Source of the DNA: JBBAFS01 sp041655255
GTDB lineage: Bacteria; Spirochaetota; Spirochaetia; Sphaerochaetales; Sphaerochaetaceae
NCBI GenBank assembly: GCA_041655255.1
Contig: JBBAFS010000093.1
Location: 1-5,221, forward strand
Reading direction: 5' to 3'
Length of the DNA: 5,221 nucleotides
How positions within the stretch are numbered: the first letter of the stretch is position 1; every line of letters begins with the position of its first letter. The notes under the pieces are model-generated. The model ran no database searches. It was not told the origin of the DNA and was given only the letters and a program-made list of their open reading frames with translations. Shown here in pieces: positions 5,087 to 5,221 of the stretch. The translations under genes were made by a program, and so were the position numbers.

Positions 5087-5218
5087 ATGACACCTATGAG
5101 CAAAGAGCTGATAATAAGAACACTTAGTGATAATATAATAGATGTAAATAAGGGAAAAATAAACAAATATGACAGAAGAGGGTGTATTAATTGTTACTTA
5201 CAAGCGAAAGAGAGATAG
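5087..5218 (+). CDS. Doubtful 43-codon ORF with a CxxC motif
   Basis: The frame opens at ATG 5087 (or the second Met at 5096) and closes with two consecutive TAG codons (5216-5221). The 43-residue product is basic and polar and ends KYDRRGCINCYLQAKER. The CINC pair is the kind of motif seen in zinc-binding ribbons, but a second cysteine pair is absent. There is no ribosome binding site: the nearest AGGAAA lies about 30 nt upstream. No clear promoter is visible, and an in-frame TAA at 5075 bars an upstream extension. It may be a small gene, a remnant of a larger one, or a chance ORF; I favour the last two. Otherwise positions 4984-5221 are AT-rich and show no feature I can support. Confidence 0.18.
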   Translation: MTPMSKELIIRTLSDNIIDVNKGKINKYDRRGCINCYLQAKER

Positions 5219-5221
5219 TAG

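Noticed and set aside
1..5221. tRNA genes, CRISPR arrays, insertion sequences, or integration sites.
   Set aside because: No T-arm GGTTCGAAT-type motif, no regularly spaced repeats, and no transposase or integrase frame or terminal inverted repeats were seen on either strand.

Overview
The window reads as ordinary chromosome from a low-to-moderate GC (roughly 40% by eye) bacterium. The HtpG N-terminus (segment IIHSLYSHKEIFLRELISN) and the HtpG linker resemble spirochaete homologues. The two small secreted proteins would suit a diderm such as a spirochaete. This assignment is a guess from protein flavour; no rRNA or other taxonomic marker is present.

Layout, left to right. (1) Positions 2-490, +: the 3' part of an RlmE/FtsJ-type 23S rRNA 2'-O-methyltransferase, entering from outside the window. 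(2) Positions 484-512: a bidirectional intrinsic terminator between convergent genes. (3) Positions 556-2421, -: complete htpG (Hsp90 chaperone), whose start is better placed at 2421 than at the upstream ATG at 2433. (4) Positions 2422-2527: a divergent control region between htpG and the next gene. (5) Positions 2528-3706, +: a ROK-family transcriptional repressor with an N-terminal winged helix and a sugar-kinase fold whose catalytic residues are degenerate. (6) Positions about 3654-3836, -: a structured stretch with three consecutive stem-loops, ending in a strong intrinsic terminator embedded antisense in the 3' end of the ROK gene. It is either the long 3' UTR of the secreted-protein operon or a small RNA of about 110 nt with its own extended -10 promoter. 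(7) Positions 3837-4346 and 4415-4918, both -: two tandem, distantly paralogous, cysteine-free secreted proteins of unknown function. A near-consensus sigma70 promoter at 4955-4983 drives them, and a stem-loop separates the two cistrons. (8) Positions 4984-5221: AT-rich, with no convincing gene, only a 43-codon ORF with a CxxC motif.

The genes do not form one pathway. rlmE and htpG are housekeeping or stress functions (both heat-shock genes in E. coli). The ROK regulator has no sugar genes beside it here. The secreted-protein pair is the accessory-looking part. The best candidate for something undescribed is the minus-strand structured RNA at 3654-3780. It has two hairpins before the terminator, a 10-nt linker containing a perfect 9-nt complement to the canonical 16S rRNA 3' tail, and an alternative hairpin that would hide most of that element.
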